Below, in pieces: positions 34,269-42,961 of a DNA stretch of 64,000 nt (positions are counted from its first letter, which is position 1; every line of letters begins with the position of its first letter). The notes under the pieces are model-generated. The model searched no databases, was not told the DNA's origin, and was given only the letters and a program-made list of their open reading frames with translations. The stretch is from Flavobacterium sp. LHD-80 (GTDB lineage Bacteria; Bacteroidota; Bacteroidia; Flavobacteriales; Flavobacteriaceae): the NCBI RefSeq assembly GCF_030929605.1, contig NZ_JAVFVS010000007.1:1-64000 (forward strand), read 5' to 3'. The translations under genes were made by a program, and so were the position numbers.

Positions 34269-36137
34269 CTATTTAACAATCAACAAAGGTATTGAAATTT
34301 TATGTCTCAATTTATCTACGGTTGTGCCAAAAAGAATATCTTTTAATCCTGTGTGACCGTGGGTTCCCATAACTAAGATGTCAAAATTTCCTTCGTTTAT
34401 AATTTTCGGAATTACTTTGTTGGGTTTTCCAAAACCAAGTTCAGTTTCGATTTTGAATCCCTTTTCTGAAAGCATATTTTGATATTCCAAAAGCAATTTT
34501 TCGTCTATTGTTGTTTCATGATCGTGAACATGCACACCATACATTAAAGCGCCAACGGTTTCGACAATGTGAATAAGAGTGTATTGCGTATCACTTCCGC
34601 CTAATTCAAAAGCTTTGTTTAGCGCTGCTTCATCAGCTTTAGAAAAATCGACAGAAACTGCTATGTTTTTAATGCTTTGGCTTTCTTTTGGTGTAAATTG
34701 AAGTTTTAGATTATGCGGAGAATGATTGACAGTTTTTGCTTTTGCTTTAGCAATAAATGGTTTAAAAACGATGTACAGTAATAATCCTGCGAATGCAAAA
34801 GCAAGCGGTACAACTGTAAGCCAAAGTACTGTTGGATGATTTGAGTTTTCAAGCCACGAAGTAATTTCGTCGTAAACTAATTTTGCATTTAGTGAAACAA
34901 TGATTGAAGCAATAATCCAGGAAACAACCTGCGTAGTTTTAGAAATATGAAAGCCATTCATTTTTGATTTGTCACTTACGAAATGAATAAGCGGAATAAT
35001 TGCAAATCCTAGTTGCAGACTCAAAATAACTTGACTTAAAATCAATAATTTGCCGGTTACGCTTTCGCCATAAATATAAATGACGATAAGTGCGGGAACA
35101 ATAGCAATTAATCGCGTTATAATGCGTCGAACCCAAGGCTGAATTCTTAAATGTAAATATCCTTCCATCACAATTTGTCCTGCAAGCGTTCCAGTAACAG
35201 TTGAACTTTGTCCTGCGGCAATTAAGGCAACTGCAAATAGTATGGGAGCCCATTTGTTTCCTAATAAAGGCTCGAGAAATTTGTGCGCATCTTGAATTTC
35301 AGCAACTTCAAACATTCCGTTTTTGTGGAATGTTGCGGCGGCAAGAATTAAGATAGCGGCGTTTACAAAGAATGCCAGGTTTAGCGCAATAGTTGAATCT
35401 ATAAAATTGTATTTTAAGGCCTGTTTAATACCCGATGGAGTTCGGTCAAATTTTCTGGTTTGTACCAAAGAAGAATGCAGATACAGATTGTGAGGCATTA
35501 CCGTTGCACCAATAATCCCGATTGCAATGTATAAAGCAGCCGAATTTGGGATAGACGGTATAAGTCCGGCAAGGATTTTTGGAACTTCAGGTTGTGCAAA
35601 AATCATTTCGAAAATGAAAGAAAACCCAATAATTGCGACCAAAACAATTATAAACGCTTCCATTTTGCGAATTCCTTTATTGATCAAGAATAATAGGAGG
35701 AAAGTGTCTAGAACGGTAATTAAAACACCTTCAAGCAACGGAATTCCAAATAAAAGATTAATTCCGATCGCCATTCCCAGAACTTCTGCCAAATCACAAG
35801 CGGCGATGGCAATTTCTGCCAGAAAATATAAGATGTAGTTAATGTATTTCGAATAAGTCTCACGTGAAGCTTGCGCCAAATCACGTTGTGTTACGATTCC
35901 AAGTCTTGTGCTTAAACTCTGCAAAAGCAAAGCCATTAAGTTACTCATCAATAAAACCCAGACAAGTGTGTAACCAAACTGACTTCCGCCGGCGATATCT
36001 GTTGCCCAGTTTCCGGGATCCATATAACCAACGCTGACTAAATATGCGGGGCCTAAAAAGGCTAATATTTTCCTGAATCCTGTTTTTTTATGTTCTGTAG
36101 CAACCGATTGGTTTACTTCTTCTAAAGATTTGGTCAT
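34269..36137 (-). CDS. mntH: Nramp divalent metal transporter fused to universal stress protein domain
   Basis: The 622-residue protein has an Nramp part of about 11 helices (1-460) with Asp-Pro-Gly-Asn at 40-43 and MPHNLYLHSSL, the metal- and proton-binding sites. A cytoplasmic linker leads to a C-terminal UspA domain (about 485-622) with GTHGHTGLKDILFGTT, the ATP-binding G-2x-G-9x-G-T/S motif. It should import Mn2+ or Fe2+ with protons, and the UspA part may let nucleotides regulate it. A MntR-like regulator follows on the same strand, and a dyad operator candidate lies upstream. Confidence 0.93.
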   Translation of the reverse strand: MTKSLEEVNQSVATEHKKTGFRKILAFLGPAYLVSVGYMDPGNWATDIAGGSQFGYTLVWVLLMSNLMALLLQSLSTRLGIVTQRDLAQASRETYSKYINYILYFLAEIAIAACDLAEVLGMAIGINLLFGIPLLEGVLITVLDTFLLLFLINKGIRKMEAFIIVLVAIIGFSFIFEMIFAQPEVPKILAGLIPSIPNSAALYIAIGIIGATVMPHNLYLHSSLVQTRKFDRTPSGIKQALKYNFIDSTIALNLAFFVNAAILILAAATFHKNGMFEVAEIQDAHKFLEPLLGNKWAPILFAVALIAAGQSSTVTGTLAGQIVMEGYLHLRIQPWVRRIITRLIAIVPALIVIYIYGESVTGKLLILSQVILSLQLGFAIIPLIHFVSDKSKMNGFHISKTTQVVSWIIASIIVSLNAKLVYDEITSWLENSNHPTVLWLTVVPLAFAFAGLLLYIVFKPFIAKAKAKTVNHSPHNLKLQFTPKESQSIKNIAVSVDFSKADEAALNKAFELGGSDTQYTLIHIVETVGALMYGVHVHDHETTIDEKLLLEYQNMLSEKGFKIETELGFGKPNKVIPKIINEGNFDILVMGTHGHTGLKDILFGTTVDKLRHKISIPLLIVK

Positions 36138-36157
36138 TTTAAAAAATGTTGTTTTAA

Positions 36158-36211
36158 CAAATATAGGTATAAATTATATTCGCTGAACAATATTTTTAGG
36201 CGAGTCTAAAA
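36158..36211 (-). promoter_or_regulatory. mntH promoter region with DtxR/MntR-type dyad
   Basis: TTTTAG (36194-36199) and CTAAAA (36206-36211) form a perfect dyad with a 6-nt spacer, the layout of DtxR/MntR boxes. On the minus strand a -7 element TATATTTG is at 36158-36165 and a possible -33 TTG at 36188-36190, with the dyad just upstream. All lie within 75 nt of the mntH ATG. Confidence 0.7.
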
Positions 36212-36212
36212 C

Positions 36213-36605
36213 TTAGATGTTAGAATTCAAACAATTCGGGCACAATCCTGATAATGTAAAATTGATCTCCTTCACTTTGTAATTATGAGGCATAATATAA
36301 CTCGGTTTTACATTTTCGAGACACGTAATTTCATGACAGTTTTCACAACTAAAATGAGCATGATTGTGTATGTGAACACGCTGGTTGGAATGATTGCATT
36401 TTGCATATTTTACCGTTCCGTCAAGATTCGAAATTTTGTGTACAATATCGTCGTTTACTAGTCGGTCGAGGATTCTATAAATAGTGACGCGGTCACAGAC
36501 ATCGTTCAATTGTTTTTGAATTTCGGTGTGTGATAGTGCAGTTCTAGATTTTTCAAAAACCTCTAAAACGGCCGTCTTTGCTGTGGTGTTACGCGTAGTT
36601 TTCAT
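36213..36605 (-). CDS. Fur family regulator (Zur-like)
   Basis: The 130-residue protein has the Fur winged helix (ALSHTEIQKQLNDVCDRVTIYRIL) and dimerisation domain. HIHNHAHFSCENCHEITCLEN carries the His-rich sensor site and one CxxC, and SGLCPNCLN near the end is the second CxxC for structural zinc. It is divergent from a MerC-protein gene, with two palindromic boxes in between (TGCAA-N5-TTGCA). That context and the short DNA-binding half favour a Zur-type role, but iron sensing cannot be excluded. Confidence 0.9.
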   Translation of the reverse strand: MKTTRNTTAKTAVLEVFEKSRTALSHTEIQKQLNDVCDRVTIYRILDRLVNDDIVHKISNLDGTVKYAKCNHSNQRVHIHNHAHFSCENCHEITCLENVKPSYIMPHNYKVKEINFTLSGLCPNCLNSNI

Positions 36606-36627
36606 TTTTATAAATTAAAAATTTTAT

Positions 36628-36642
36628 CGCAACATTGTTGCA
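36628..36642. promoter_or_regulatory. Candidate Fur/Zur operator 1
   Basis: CGCAACATTGTTGCA is a near-perfect palindrome (inner half-sites GCAA and TTGC) located 23 nt upstream of the fur-like gene. It has the same TGCAA-N5-TTGCA layout as operator 2. Confidence 0.65.
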
Positions 36643-36658
36643 AATAATAAATTTGTGA

Positions 36659-36679
36659 TATATTTGCAACTAAATTGCA
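36659..36679. promoter_or_regulatory. Candidate Fur/Zur operator 2 overlapping a -7 element
   Basis: TGCAACTAAATTGCA (36665-36679) has inverted half-sites TGCAA and TTGCA. It overlaps the end of a plus-strand -7 element TATATTTG (36659-36666), so a bound repressor would block transcription of the merC-type gene that starts at 36699. Confidence 0.65.
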
Positions 36680-36698
36680 TTAAGCAAATCTACAACTT

Positions 36699-37052
36699 AT
36701 GAAGAAAATAACAACATCTTTTTACGATATTTTAGGAATTTCAAGCGCGACATTTTGCCTCGTTCATTGTTTGGTTTTTCCTGTTTTGACTATCCTTCCT
36801 TTAGGACTAATTCATAACCCAATAATCGATTTGATTTTTGCTTCTTTTGGTTTATTTGCAATAATCAAAATTATGAAAAAATCGTCGCTTTTAGTGTCTT
36901 CAATTTTGGTTGTTTCGATGAGTTTAATTTGGATCAGTATTTTGAGTGAAATAATCTTTGAAATGCATCTCGACTTAATTTACTTCGGAGGAATGGGAAT
37001 GATCATTGGTCATTTATTGGATTATAAACTACACAAGAAAGAAAATCATTAA
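36699..37052 (+). CDS. MerC-domain membrane protein
   Basis: The 117-residue protein has four hydrophobic helices. The first contains SATFCLVHCLVF with two Cys spaced as in MerC, a mercury or metal carrier of the inner membrane. No other mer gene is near. Its place opposite a Fur/Zur-like gene, with shared operators, and upstream of a TonB receptor suggests transport of zinc or another essential metal rather than mercury resistance. Confidence 0.83.
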   Translation: MKKITTSFYDILGISSATFCLVHCLVFPVLTILPLGLIHNPIIDLIFASFGLFAIIKIMKKSSLLVSSILVVSMSLIWISILSEIIFEMHLDLIYFGGMGMIIGHLLDYKLHKKENH

Positions 37053-37060
37053 AAAAAATT

Positions 37061-37129
37061 AAACCATATAAGTCATATAAGATAATTTAAGCGTGGCTTG
37101 AAATGAACTTACATGACTTATATGGTTTA
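37061..37129. repeat. Palindromic element (CATATAAGTTATATAAG family), copy 2
   Basis: The left arm has ACCATATAAGTCATATAAG from about 37063, and the right arm CTTACATGACTTATATGG ends near 37126. A T-to-C change in the left arm relative to copy 1 (26159-26253) is matched by an A-to-G change in the right arm. After it comes a CGTCTCTGCGTCTTTGCGAG tail. Confidence 0.95.
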
Positions 37130-37309
37130 GAAAAAAAAACTTCGCGTCTCTGCGTCTTTGCGAGATTAAAACAGAAACTTGTTTAATTTTTCTTCAAAGG
37201 CAGAACAAAAATCTAACACATTGAATTCAATCCGTTTAAAATTATTGTAATTAGAAACTATATTTGTCGAATTTAATTTTTAGTTTTGTCTAAATTTAAT
37301 TTTATAAGA

Positions 37310-39562
37310 ATGAAATATTTATTTTTGACAATATTAATAATTTCTGCTACACGCCTTTATTCGCAAAATATCTCGGGAAAAATTGACGGACTAATTCCTT
37401 ATGGACAGGAAATTAATATCAGCTTATTAAATACAAACTTTAAAACTCAAACCGATTCGGTTGGATTTTATAAACTCGAAAATGTTCCGAAAGGTGTCTA
37501 TAAAATAGTTGTGAAATCGACTGGATTCAAAACGATAAATCAAAAAATTTCGGTTTTAGAAAATCAAAACCTTAATCTTGATTTTGAATTGACCGAAGAC
37601 CAAAATGAATTGAACGAAGTTGTCGTTTCAGGAACTTTAAAACCGGTAAGACGTTTAGAAAGTGCCGTTCCAGTTGAGGTTTATTCGCCGGTTTTCTTCA
37701 AAAAAAACCCGACACCAAGTATTTATGATGCGTTGCAAAATGTAAATGGCGTTCGACCACAACTTAATTGTGGTGTCTGCAACACAGGCGACATTCATAT
37801 TAACGGATTGGAAGGTCCTTACACTTTGGTTTTGATTGACGGAATGCCAATTGTGAGCAGTCTTTCGACAGTTTATGGTTTATCAGGAATTCCAAATTCT
37901 TTGGTCGAAAGAATTGAAATCGTAAAAGGTCCAGCTTCGTCGCTTTATGGAAGTGAAGCAGTTGGCGGTTTGATCAATATTATTACCAAAAATCCAACAA
38001 ACGCTCCTATGTTTTCTGCCGATTATTTTACAACAACTTACTTTGAAAATAATCTTGATTTGGGAATGAAGTTTAATGTCGGAAAAAAAGCTAATTCGCT
38101 TTTGGGACTGAATTACTTCAATTACAATCAGGTTATTGACAAGGACAAAGACAATTTTACGGATGTGACGCTTTCTGACCGGATTTCGGTTTTTAATAAA
38201 TGGAGTTTCCTGCGAAATAATAATCGGCTTTTTACCCTTGCCGTGCGTGGAATGTACGAAGATCGCTGGGGCGGAGATGTGCGTTGGGAAAAGAAATTCC
38301 GCGGAGGCGACGAAATTTACGGGGAAAGTATTTATACCAAAAGAGCCGAATTAATAGGAAGTTATCAGTTGCCATTTGAAGAAAAATTGATGCTTTCGTT
38401 CTCTGGAAATGTTCATTATCAGGACAGCCGTTACGGAACTACTTCGTATATCGCGAATCAGAAAATTGGTTTTCTGCAATTGACTTGGGATAAAAAAATT
38501 GGGCGAAATGATTTATTGGCCGGAATTGCCAGCCGATATTCGTATTATGATGATAATACAACAGCAACTAAAGAAGCCGAAAGTACTTGGCTTCCGGGAA
38601 TTTTTGTTCAGGATGAAATTACATTTTCTCCAAAAAACCAAGTTTTGCTCGGAATGCGATACGATTATAATTCCATTCACGGTTCTATTTTTACGCCGAG
38701 ATTCGCGTACCGATTCAAAGCCAATGAAAACACTATTTTCAGATTAAATGCCGGAACAGGATTTCGGGTTGTGAATTTGTTTACCGAAGATCACGCGGCG
38801 TTGACAGGTTCCAGAGATGTTGTGATTGCGAATGATTTAAAACCGGAACAATCTGTAAATGTGAATTTAAATTATATTCAGAAAATTAATTTTGGCAACG
38901 GAACTTTTATGGGCATCGAAACAACTGCTTTTTACACCCGTTTTAGCAACAAAATCATTTCCGACTATGAAAGTGACCCAAACAAGATTATTTACGATAA
39001 TATCGACGGATATGCTCTGAGTCAGGGAATCAGTACAAATGTTGATCTTAATTTTCCTTCCGGATTAAAGTTTATCGTCGGAGCAACGTTTTTAGATAAT
39101 AAAAATGTTCAAAACGGAATTTCTGAAAGACCTTTTTTAACGGAGAATTTTACGGCAACCTGGAGTGTTTCATATAGAATAAAAGCTTTAAATTTATTGT
39201 TGGATTATACCGGAAATGTTTACAGTCCGATGAAATTGCCTTTGCTGAGCGAAACAGATCCGCGAAGTCCGAATTCGCCTTGGTACAGCACTCAGAATAT
39301 CCAATTCACATTTACTGGCTGGAAAAATTTTGAGCTTTATGGCGGAATCAAAAATTTGCTGAATTTTACGCCAATGCAAAATAATCCGTTTTTGATTTCG
39401 AGAACAAACGATCCTTTTGATAAAAATGTGCAATACGATTCGGCGGGAAAAGTTTTGGTAACTCCTGATAATCCTTATGGTTTGACTTTTGACACGACTT
39501 ATGTTTATGGGCAAAACCAGACTATTCGTGGATTTTTGGGATTGCGATATACTTTGAGGTAA
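37310..39562 (+). CDS. TonB-dependent outer-membrane receptor
   Basis: ATG at 37310 gives 750 residues (the frame also opens at TTG 37286). A signal peptide is followed by a carboxypeptidase-regulatory-like repeat (about 22-105), the plug with LNCGVCNTGDIHINGLEGP and IDGMPIVSS, and a beta-barrel ending in FLGLRYTLR. The Cys-Gly-Val-Cys pair in the plug is unusual and could bind metal. A -7-like TATATTTG at 37259-37266 lies upstream. It follows the MerC gene, so a metal chelate is the likely substrate; the exact one is unknown. Confidence 0.93.
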   Translation: MKYLFLTILIISATRLYSQNISGKIDGLIPYGQEINISLLNTNFKTQTDSVGFYKLENVPKGVYKIVVKSTGFKTINQKISVLENQNLNLDFELTEDQNELNEVVVSGTLKPVRRLESAVPVEVYSPVFFKKNPTPSIYDALQNVNGVRPQLNCGVCNTGDIHINGLEGPYTLVLIDGMPIVSSLSTVYGLSGIPNSLVERIEIVKGPASSLYGSEAVGGLINIITKNPTNAPMFSADYFTTTYFENNLDLGMKFNVGKKANSLLGLNYFNYNQVIDKDKDNFTDVTLSDRISVFNKWSFLRNNNRLFTLAVRGMYEDRWGGDVRWEKKFRGGDEIYGESIYTKRAELIGSYQLPFEEKLMLSFSGNVHYQDSRYGTTSYIANQKIGFLQLTWDKKIGRNDLLAGIASRYSYYDDNTTATKEAESTWLPGIFVQDEITFSPKNQVLLGMRYDYNSIHGSIFTPRFAYRFKANENTIFRLNAGTGFRVVNLFTEDHAALTGSRDVVIANDLKPEQSVNVNLNYIQKINFGNGTFMGIETTAFYTRFSNKIISDYESDPNKIIYDNIDGYALSQGISTNVDLNFPSGLKFIVGATFLDNKNVQNGISERPFLTENFTATWSVSYRIKALNLLLDYTGNVYSPMKLPLLSETDPRSPNSPWYSTQNIQFTFTGWKNFELYGGIKNLLNFTPMQNNPFLISRTNDPFDKNVQYDSAGKVLVTPDNPYGLTFDTTYVYGQNQTIRGFLGLRYTLR

Positions 39563-39620
39563 ATTTTTATGGGCCACAGATTATACGGATTGAACTGATT
39601 TTCGTAGGTTTTGATTTGCA

Positions 39621-39691
39621 TTTGTCAGGCTGAGCGGAGTCGAAGCCCCGCTCCAATTGGCGAGCCCTTCGACTCCGCTCAGGGTGACAAA
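39621..39691. repeat. Palindromic element (TCAGGCTGAG family), copy 3
   Basis: The left arm (39621-39647) is identical in its core to copy 2. The right arm (about 39664-39691) differs by a few bases (GCCCTTCG, CAGGGTGAC) yet still pairs over most of its length. It lies in the gap between the TonB receptor and the thioredoxin gene. Confidence 0.93.
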
Positions 39692-39714
39692 TCAGAAAAA
39701 AATCCATTTAATCT

Positions 39715-39746
39715 GTGATCCCGATAGCTATCGGGAGTGGCAAAAA
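39715..39746. repeat. 32-bp palindrome-centred repeat, copy 2 (inverted)
   Basis: This is the exact reverse complement of 28614-28645, with the palindrome CCCGATAGCTATCGGG in the centre. It ends 10 nt before the thioredoxin-like ATG, so its T-free arm GAGTGGCAAAAA reaches the ribosome-binding region. Confidence 0.95.
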
Positions 39747-39756
39747 ACAAAAAACA

Positions 39757-40221
39757 ATGAAAAAGCTTTTACTATTAATCTTCTTCTTCGGAATTTCAGC
39801 GACAGGTTTTTGTCAGTTGAAAAGCTATTCTTTTGAAGAAATTGATAGCTTACAGCAAATTCAAAAACGAAAAATCGTTGTTTTCATTCATACTGATTGG
39901 TGTCAGTTTTGCCAAAGAATGAAAGCGACAACATTTAAAAACCAGGAAATTATCGAAAAACTAAATTCAGATTTCTATTTCATTGATTTTAATGCCGAGG
40001 AAAAACGTAATATTACTTTCAATAATCACGTTTTTAAATTTCAGCCTTCGGGAAATAATGTCGGCGTTCATGAACTGGCTTTACAGCTCGGAACAATTAA
40101 TAATCAGATTGCATACCCGACTTTATGTGTTTTGAATGAGAAAAACGAGATCATTTTTCAATATAATATCTATTTGAGTCCAAATGATTTTAAAATTCTT
40201 TTAGAAAAACTGGAAAAATAA
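39757..40221 (+). CDS. Exported thioredoxin-fold protein
   Basis: ATG at 39757 gives 154 residues with a signal peptide (about 1-19, ending GFCQ). The active site is Trp-Cys-Gln-Phe-Cys in HTDWCQFCQRMK (about 44-56), and the cis-Pro lies in AYPTLCVLNE. It resembles thiol reductases that act in the periplasm. It follows the TonB receptor and precedes a lycopene cyclase gene by 18 nt. A link with metal uptake, for example reduction of metal or cysteine ligands, is only a guess. Confidence 0.88.
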   Translation: MKKLLLLIFFFGISATGFCQLKSYSFEEIDSLQQIQKRKIVVFIHTDWCQFCQRMKATTFKNQEIIEKLNSDFYFIDFNAEEKRNITFNNHVFKFQPSGNNVGVHELALQLGTINNQIAYPTLCVLNEKNEIIFQYNIYLSPNDFKILLEKLEK

Positions 40222-40239
40222 AATTCCTTATTTTTGAGA

Positions 40240-41433
40240 ATGAATTCTTCGCAAATCAAACATTTCGATTACATTTTTACCGGCGCTGGACTGGCTTCTT
40301 TGATGACTGTTTATAAAATGATTTTGTCTGGCAAATTTTCAGATAAATCAATTTTATTGCTTGATAAAGATTCAAAGAAAACTAATGACAGAACTTGGAG
40401 TTTTTGGGAAAAAGAAGAATCAACTTGGAATTCGATTATCTCCAAAAAATGGGATTCTGCCTTATTTGCCAATGAAAATTTCAAACGTGATTTAGAGCTA
40501 GAACCTTATTCATACAATAAAATCAATGGTTTAGATTTTTATAATTTCGTTTTTGAGAAGATTTCAAATCAGCCGAATATTACTTTTCTCCATGAAAAAG
40601 TAACCGATATAAACGAACTCGACACGCATGTTTTTGTTGGAACAGAAGAAAACAGATACACTTGCGATTATTTATTCAACAGCATTTATACTAAGGCTTT
40701 CGCCGAAAGTCAAACGAAATATCCTGTTTTGCAACAGCATTTTGTGGGTTGGTTTGTAAAAACAGAAGTTGAAGTTTTCAATCCGGAACAAGCTACTTTC
40801 ATGGATTTTTCGGTGGAGCAAAAAGGGAATACAAGGTTTATGTATGTTTTGCCGACTTCAAAAACCGAAGCTTTGGTTGAATATACTTTGTTCTCAGAAA
40901 AACTTCTTTCGAAAGAAGAATATGAAAATGATATTCAGCGTTATTTGGAAAAACTTGGAATTCATCAATTTGAAATTGTAGAAAAGGAACAAGGAAGTAT
41001 CCCCATGACGAGTTATCCTTTTTGGAAAAAAAATACTAAAAGAGTTTTAAATATTGGAACTGCCGGCGGTTGGACAAAAGCGAGTACGGGTTATACTTTT
41101 AGAAATTCGGATAAAAAATCATCGGAATTGGTTCAATTTCTTCAAAATTTGGATTCTCTAAATATGAAGGCGTTTCATAAGAAGAATAGATTTTGGTTTT
41201 ATGATTTATTGCTTTTGGATATTCTGTATCGTCATAATGAATCGGGAAGTTCAATTTTTTCTTCTTTATTCAAAAATGGAAATTCAAAGCTGATTTTTAA
41301 ATTTTTAGATGAAGAAACGAGTTTCATTGAAGATGTTAAAGTTATTTTAAAGTGTCCTAAAATTCCGTTTTTAAAAGCGTTATTTAGAGTGATTTTTCTT
41401 TCAAATGAATTTAACCAAAACAATAACCTTTGA
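40240..41433 (+). CDS. crtY: Lycopene cyclase (CrtY-type)
   Basis: ATG at 40240 gives 397 residues. The FAD-binding start is FDYIFTGAGLASLMTVYKM, and the CrtY motif NDRTWSFWE is clear. Later marks are FMDF and LPTSKTEALVEYTLF, and GTAGGWTKASTGYTF near 285. The enzyme closes both ends of lycopene to beta-rings, a step to zeaxanthin-type pigments common in flavobacteria. The phytoene genes crtB and crtI are not in the window. Its stop overlaps the start of the TPR gene. Confidence 0.92.
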   Translation: MNSSQIKHFDYIFTGAGLASLMTVYKMILSGKFSDKSILLLDKDSKKTNDRTWSFWEKEESTWNSIISKKWDSALFANENFKRDLELEPYSYNKINGLDFYNFVFEKISNQPNITFLHEKVTDINELDTHVFVGTEENRYTCDYLFNSIYTKAFAESQTKYPVLQQHFVGWFVKTEVEVFNPEQATFMDFSVEQKGNTRFMYVLPTSKTEALVEYTLFSEKLLSKEEYENDIQRYLEKLGIHQFEIVEKEQGSIPMTSYPFWKKNTKRVLNIGTAGGWTKASTGYTFRNSDKKSSELVQFLQNLDSLNMKAFHKKNRFWFYDLLLLDILYRHNESGSSIFSSLFKNGNSKLIFKFLDEETSFIEDVKVILKCPKIPFLKALFRVIFLSNEFNQNNNL

Positions 41434-42227
41434 AAAATATTACTTTAGGAATTACTTTCTTTTTTACCCTTTTATCTTTCGGGCAAGTTTCAACAAATAA
41501 AGCACACGATGCTATTGTAGAAGAATTTCTCACCAATTGCGCCGAAAAACACAATTATGTTTATGAAATGACCGAATGGCAAAACTGTCTGGATCAAGGT
41601 TTAAAAAAAGACAGTACAGTGGCCTATTTATGGCAACAGAAAGCGATGCCATATTTTAAATGCAAAAAGTACGAAGTTGGAATGCAGTACTTAAATAAAG
41701 CAGTTTTTTATAATAAAGAACGCTGGTTGTCGTATCGCGCTTTTATGAAATGCATTTTTTCGCACGACTATAAAGATGCTATCGTAGATTTTGATGAAGC
41801 TATTAAATTATATGGAAATAGCTACGTTATGGATCATTCGTTCAATTTTTACAAAGGCCTTTGTTACCTTCAGTTGAACGAATATGAAAAGGCAGAAAAG
41901 CTTTTTGATGATTATGTAAATGACATTTACAAAAACCGACAACAATTAGAACATCCTACGGCGTATTTTTATCAGGGAATTGCCAAATATGAACTTAAAA
42001 AATGGGATGAAGCGATTGCGATTTTTGATAAAGCTTTAAAAATCTATCCAGAATTTTCAGATGCCAAGTATTACAAAGCAATTTGTTGGCTGAAACAAGG
42101 AAAATCAAGAGAAGAAGTTGTTGCTTTGGTTGGCATTGCGAGAGAAGATTCGGCGAAAGGTTTTTCAATTAATGAAGACAATGCGATTTACGAAACTTAT
42201 CCGTATCAAAAGAAATTTACCAAATAA
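41430..42227 (+). CDS. Exported tetratricopeptide-repeat protein (TTG start)
   Basis: The frame starts with TTG at 41430, overlapping the crtY stop by four bases (TTGA). The 265-residue product begins with a good signal peptide (KNITLGITFFFTLLSFGQ), which supports this start. At least three TPR units follow: GLKKDSTVAYLWQQKAMPYF, DYKDAIVDFDEAIKLYG and KKWDEAIAIFDKALKIYPEF. It may scaffold other envelope proteins. Whether it has a role with the carotenoid enzyme is unknown. Confidence 0.85.
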   Translation: MKNITLGITFFFTLLSFGQVSTNKAHDAIVEEFLTNCAEKHNYVYEMTEWQNCLDQGLKKDSTVAYLWQQKAMPYFKCKKYEVGMQYLNKAVFYNKERWLSYRAFMKCIFSHDYKDAIVDFDEAIKLYGNSYVMDHSFNFYKGLCYLQLNEYEKAEKLFDDYVNDIYKNRQQLEHPTAYFYQGIAKYELKKWDEAIAIFDKALKIYPEFSDAKYYKAICWLKQGKSREEVVALVGIAREDSAKGFSINEDNAIYETYPYQKKFTK

Positions 42228-42372
42228 CCATTTTGTTTATATAATTGTGGATTGTTTTTGGACTTTCGACTAAATCAATCGAACTATAACAAAACTTTAT
42301 ACTTCAAATTAAGTAGTTGCGGGTAAACTTTGTAACTTTGCAGTTCAAAAGTAAAATTTAAAAATAAAAAAT

Positions 42373-42783
42373 ATGTATCCACAAGAAATGGTAAAACCTA
42401 TGGAAGCTGAATTAACTTCTGCTGGTTTTCAAGATTTACATAGTGCTGAAGCAGTTGATAACGCTATCAAAGCTGAAGGTACCACTTTAGTTGTTGTAAA
42501 CTCTGTTTGCGGTTGTGCTGCTAGAAATGCACGTCCGGGAGCAAAAATGAGTTTAGAAGGCGCTAAAAAACCAGATCACCTTATTACAGTTTTTGCTGGT
42601 GTTGACAAAGAAGCGGTTGATGCTGCAAGACAACATATGTTTCCTTTTCCTCCATCATCGCCATCTATGGCTTTGTTCAAAAACGGAGAATTGGTTCACA
42701 TGTTAGAGCGTCACCACATCGAAGGTCGTCCAGCTGAAATGATCGCTGAGAATTTGCAAGATGCGTTTAACGAGTTTTGTTAA
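42373..42783 (+). CDS. Bacilliredoxin (BrxA/BrxB family)
   Basis: The 136-residue protein has the active-site CGC in [16 protein letters not shown] (about 42-57) and a C-terminal [19 protein letters not shown], both typical of YphP/YqiW bacilliredoxins. These proteins remove mixed disulfides of low-molecular-weight thiols from protein cysteines. A -7 element TAACTTTG lies at 42333-42340. The gene is monocistronic and ends near a strong hairpin. Confidence 0.95.
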   Translation: MYPQEMVKPMEAELTSAGFQDLHSAEAVDNAIKAEGTTLVVVNSVCGCAARNARPGAKMSLEGAKKPDHLITVFAGVDKEAVDAARQHMFPFPPSSPSMALFKNGELVHMLERHHIEGRPAEMIAENLQDAFNEFC

Positions 42784-42786
42784 TTT

Positions 42787-42961
42787 AAGGGACTAAGATT
42801 CTAAGATACTAAGGTTCTAAGGTTTTAGATTCAAAGTGAAAAAGGTACAGAGGTACGAAGATTAAAAACGAAAAGCACTATAGAAATATAGTGCTTTTCG
42901 TTTTTTATACGGTTAGTAAAAAAACTTAGAACCTTAGTCCCTTAGAATCTCAGAACCTTTT
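42787..42961. repeat. AAGGTTCTAAGG palindromic words around a terminator
   Basis: Words such as GGGACTAAGATTCTAAG (left, 42787-42826) are complemented by CTTAGAACCTTAGTCCC on the right (42923-42961). The terminator at 42869-42906 lies inside. Similar words occur at 32932-32965 and 49905-49945. The right arm overlaps the stop of the minus-strand efflux gene. Confidence 0.9.
42869..42906. terminator. Strong intrinsic terminator with GAAA loop
   Basis: CGAAAAGCACTATA and TATAGTGCTTTTCG form a perfect 14-bp stem around a GAAA tetraloop, followed by six T. The symmetric A and T runs let it work for both the bacilliredoxin gene and the convergent efflux operon. Confidence 0.95.

Noticed and set aside
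36699..37052. Mercury resistance operon
   Set aside because: Only the MerC-type protein is present; there is no MerA, MerT or MerR, and the regulator next to it is Fur-like.
37310..39562. SusC/SusD polysaccharide utilisation locus
   Set aside because: The receptor is a simple TonB type without a SusD partner or glycan enzymes nearby.
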